Assembly: GCA_029573975.1 (NCBI GenBank)
Contig: JAKQBU010000490.1
Location: forward strand, 1 to 5,645
Reading direction: 5' to 3'
DNA: 5,645 nucleotides
DNA from: Planctomycetota bacterium
Lineage (GTDB): Bacteria; Planctomycetota; Phycisphaerae; Sedimentisphaerales; SM23-30
The stretch's first letter is position 1; each line of letters begins with the position of its first letter. Below, piece after piece: positions 5,144-5,645 of this stretch. Both the position numbers and the translations under genes were made by a program. The notes beneath the pieces are model-generated. The model was not told where the DNA came from. It was given only the letters and a program-made list of their open reading frames with translations, and did no database searches.

Positions 5144-5645
5144 TTAACGCGACCGGCCGCCGGAACGGCCCGAACCGCCGCGGCTCCCGTGCGATATGCC
5201 GCTGCTTGTCGGCCGGCTGCTTCTGGCGGCGGACATACTCCGGGATGAAGAAGGGCTGCGGCTGGGGGCGGCGAAACTGCGACTGCTGCCGCCGCGGGAG
5301 GAGCTGCGCAGACTCGGCCTCGCTTGGTAATCCGGCCGGTTGGAAAGCCCGGCGATCATACGCGGACTGCTTCGGCTGGGTTGAGAAACCTGCCTTTGGC
5401 GATTATAGGTGGGCCGCTCATTGCGGGCCTGAGTTCCGCGGTTTATGGTCCTGGGTGTGTCGATGCGGCGATTCTCACTTGGCTGGGAGGTTCTCCTCGT
5501 CAGACCGGTATTGTTTTTGCCGCTTCTCAGCGAATTCGGCCGGTTCTCGTAGATTTTTCGGGGTGAGGAACTGCCGTCCCGCTGCTGCACCTGCATGACG
5601 CCTTTGCTGTCCCGTTTCATCCCCAGGGAATAGGTACTGTCTTTC
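5144..5645 (-). CDS. C-terminal part of a basic, Ser/Arg-rich protein (partial)
   Basis: The minus-strand frame is open from the right edge to a TAA at 5144-5146, giving about 166 residues; the N-terminus lies outside the window. An internal Met at 5618-5620 is preceded in frame by KDSTYSLG, so it is probably not the start. The visible part is low in complexity and strongly basic, rich in Arg, Ser, Asn, Pro and Gln. In the last 57 residues (5147-5317) I count 23 Ser and 11 Arg, with runs such as SSSRGGSSRS and GGSGRSGGRSR. No catalytic motif or membrane segment is visible. I do not recognise the family; it may be a disordered tail on an ordered domain upstream. It converges on the CotH-family gene, separated by the inverted-repeat unit. 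A reading frame on the opposite strand here is Cys/Trp-rich and is judged a shadow. Confidence 0.6.
   Translation of the reverse strand, partial: KDSTYSLGMKRDSKGVMQVQQRDGSSSPRKIYENRPNSLRSGKNNTGLTRRTSQPSENRRIDTPRTINRGTQARNERPTYNRQRQVSQPSRSSPRMIAGLSNRPDYQARPSLRSSSRGGSSRSFAAPSRSPSSSRSMSAARSSRPTSSGISHGSRGGSGRSGGRSR

Noticed and set aside
5206..5598. Plus-strand frames opposite the partial minus-strand gene
   Set aside because: The products are Cys/Trp/Arg-rich without domain character, as expected for the antisense of a Ser/Arg/Pro-rich coding sequence.
1..5645. tRNA, rRNA, CRISPR array, riboswitch, transposase gene
   Set aside because: No cloverleaf with a tRNA T-loop, no rRNA-like sequence, no regularly spaced direct repeats, no known aptamer motif and no transposase-like protein was seen on either strand.

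Overview
The window looks like Planctomycetota DNA, most likely Phycisphaerae/Sedimentisphaerales-like. This is inferred from three protein signatures: a secreted protein ending in a PEP-CTERM sorting tail (VPEP, a short hydrophobic stretch, then RRRR); a very large secreted CotH-type kinase protein ending in a single dockerin-like calcium loop; and, just before that loop, the beta-sandwich type with 'DVYFGT' and 'TYYWRID' that is common in that group. No marker gene is present, so the taxonomic call is an inference.

Layout. Bases 1-243 are a non-coding leader with two clean hairpins (46-87 and 204-226), a T-rich tract and a strong ribosome binding site. Bases 244-954 encode a 236-residue exported PEP-CTERM protein. 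A textbook intrinsic terminator follows (994-1026). Only 20 bases after it starts a 1269-residue exported CotH-family protein (1046-4855). Its domain order is signal peptide, lamin-tail domain, chitobiase-C-terminal-like domain, CotH kinase domain, a second chitobiase-like domain, a second lamin-tail domain, a copy of the module that makes up the whole upstream PEP-CTERM protein, an FN3-like domain, and a dockerin-like EF loop. Bases 4856-5143 are non-coding and contain a 249-base unit (4867-5115) bounded by a perfect 17-base inverted repeat, with further nested helices inside; it looks like a MITE-type repeat or a structured RNA. Bases 5144-5645 on the minus strand are the C-terminal part of a gene running in from the right edge. 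Its product is strongly basic and its last ~57 residues are about 40% serine and 19% arginine.

How the parts may work together. The PEP-CTERM protein and the CotH protein share a ~185-residue module at roughly half identity by eye, are adjacent and co-oriented, and both carry export signals, so they probably act together at the cell surface. Bacillus CotH phosphorylates serines in Ser/basic-rich coat proteins encoded next to it. That makes the PEP-CTERM protein, and more speculatively the Ser/Arg-rich convergent protein, candidates for partner or substrate. This is a hypothesis; the sequence alone shows only adjacency, shared module and composition.
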